In this document: positions 31,340 to 32,124 of the stretch, piece after piece
Numbering within the stretch: position 1 is the first letter of the stretch
Layout of the letters: each line of letters opens with the position of its first letter
Assembly (NCBI GenBank): GCA_003598015.1
Contig: QZKE01000090.1
Coordinates: 1-32,124 of the forward strand
Direction of reading: 5' to 3'
DNA length: 32,124 bases
Source of the DNA: Actinomycetota bacterium
Lineage (GTDB): Bacteria; Actinomycetota; Geothermincolia; Geothermincolales; RBG-13-55-18
Position numbers and translations under genes: made by a program
The notes under the pieces: generated by a model
Told to the model about the DNA's origin: nothing
What the model saw: the letters and a program-made list of their open reading frames with translations, nothing else
The model's database searches: none

Positions 31340-32124
31340 ATGGAAATGCCGCAGGAGGTCCGCGAGCTTTTCGCCGAGGAGATGGCCGCCAAGTTTCTGG
31401 CGACAGTCGATCCCGAGGGAAAGCCCAACGTCGCCCTCATCGTTACCCTGCAGCCGCCCCCCGACGGCCGCAAGGACCGTCTGATCTTCGGGGAGTTCCT
31501 CATGTGGAAGAGCAGGGAATACCTCGAGGGCAATGCGCATGTAGCCGCGGCGGTGGTCAACACCAAGCTGCGCATGGCCACCCTCAAGGGAGATTTCGTG
31601 GGATTCGAGAAGACCGGGCCATACAAGGAAGCGCTCGATGCCTCCAACCTCATGCGCTATAACGCCTACTCCGGCATGCGGGCAGCCGGTGTCGTCGACG
31701 TACGCGAGGTCTACCCCGTACGCGGCGCCTTCATGCTGGGGGTACCGCTGGATTTCCTCAAGGCGCGCATGCACCGGCCTGGTGGGGGGAATGGCGGAAC
31801 GGCCGTCCCCGCCATGGTCAAGGAGAAGTTTATCAAGCTCACCTCGGTAAAAGCCCTGGCTGTCATGGAAGATGACGGATATCCGCGCATCCACCCGGTG
31901 ATGGCCGCCGCCCCGGCGGGAGAGAGCGGCTTCGTGCTGCAGATCACGAAGTATAATCGCGCTCTGGCGGAGGTGAAGGTTCCCTGTCCCGCGGCACTGT
32001 GCGCGCTCACTTTCGACGTCAAGAGCTACAAGGTGAAGGGAGAGCTGGCGCCGCTGACCTCACATGCGTTGCTCTTCAAGGTGCATGAGGTCTACAACGC
32101 CATGCCACCTCTGGCCGGCGACCT
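31340..32124 (+). CDS. FMN-binding split-barrel (PNPOx-like) family protein, 3' partial
   Basis: The first 261 residues are present; the window ends before a stop. Residues about 1-90 look like a PNPOx/FMN-binding split barrel (FLATVDPEGKPNVALIVTL, then EFLMWKSREYLEGNAHVAAAV). A second similar stretch begins at about 168 (VKALAVMEDDGYPRIHPVMAA), so the protein may hold two split barrels. GGGAGGTT lies upstream of ATG 31340. The family includes flavin- or F420-dependent oxidoreductases and heme-binding proteins. It lies 131 nt after the GRE activase in the same direction, so linkage is possible but not shown. The cofactor is uncertain. Confidence 0.82.
   Translation, partial: MEMPQEVRELFAEEMAAKFLATVDPEGKPNVALIVTLQPPPDGRKDRLIFGEFLMWKSREYLEGNAHVAAAVVNTKLRMATLKGDFVGFEKTGPYKEALDASNLMRYNAYSGMRAAGVVDVREVYPVRGAFMLGVPLDFLKARMHRPGGGNGGTAVPAMVKEKFIKLTSVKALAVMEDDGYPRIHPVMAAAPAGESGFVLQITKYNRALAEVKVPCPAALCALTFDVKSYKVKGELAPLTSHALLFKVHEVYNAMPPLAGD

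Overview
The window is GC-rich bacterial chromosome with dense genes, strong Shine-Dalgarno sites and frequent TTG/GTG starts. A DUF3068 (PorA-like) membrane protein, an L,D-transpeptidase and a secreted amidase carrying WYFAEG repeats suggest a deep-branching, probably anaerobic actinobacterium (Geothermincolia-like). That placement is inferred from protein families; no rRNA or other marker is present. No tRNA, rRNA, CRISPR array or complete insertion sequence was found.

Region 1 (1-6.5 kb) is a cell-envelope block: a secreted Zn amidase with four tandem 105-residue repeats, a YfcE-type phosphodiesterase overlapping it by 4 nt, a DUF3068 protein followed by a good terminator, a small zinc-ribbon protein, and a membrane-anchored L,D-transpeptidase. 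Region 2 (6.7-17.8 kb) is a mosaic of single genes on both strands: dodecin, a ketopantoate-reductase-like protein, an acyl-CoA ligase, an HAE3/MMPL-type RND transporter, an ACMSD-type amidohydrolase, a zinc MDR dehydrogenase, adenine deaminase and a small membrane protein. Its intergenic gaps hold non-coding inverted-repeat elements sharing a GGGGTCAG terminus; one (3231-3461, in region 1) looks like a complete MITE with a 4-bp target duplication.

Region 3 (17.8-26.4 kb) is a co-directional beta-oxidation cluster: 3-hydroxyacyl-CoA dehydrogenase, two enoyl-CoA hydratases, two acyl-CoA dehydrogenases and a MoaD/ThiS-like sulfur carrier ending in Gly-Gly, then a phytoene-desaturase-like flavoprotein and a B12-binding-type radical SAM protein. 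Region 4 (26.5 kb to the end) starts at its own candidate promoter. It holds a degenerate acyl-CoA dehydrogenase, a glycyl radical enzyme (GRE) with a GCLE active site, its radical SAM activase overlapping it by 11 nt, and a partial FMN split-barrel protein.

The best candidate for an undescribed system is the GRE/activase pair with its palindromic leader, next to a divergent acyl-CoA dehydrogenase and downstream of acyl-CoA catabolism genes. The GRE keeps the Cys/Glu/Gly catalytic set of the lyase/dehydratase group, but I cannot assign a substrate. The activase lacks one expected Fe-S cysteine. Other notable points are three acyl-CoA dehydrogenases with three different catalytic-base arrangements, a transporter that has lost its proton-relay Asp in one half, and the intergenic repeat family.
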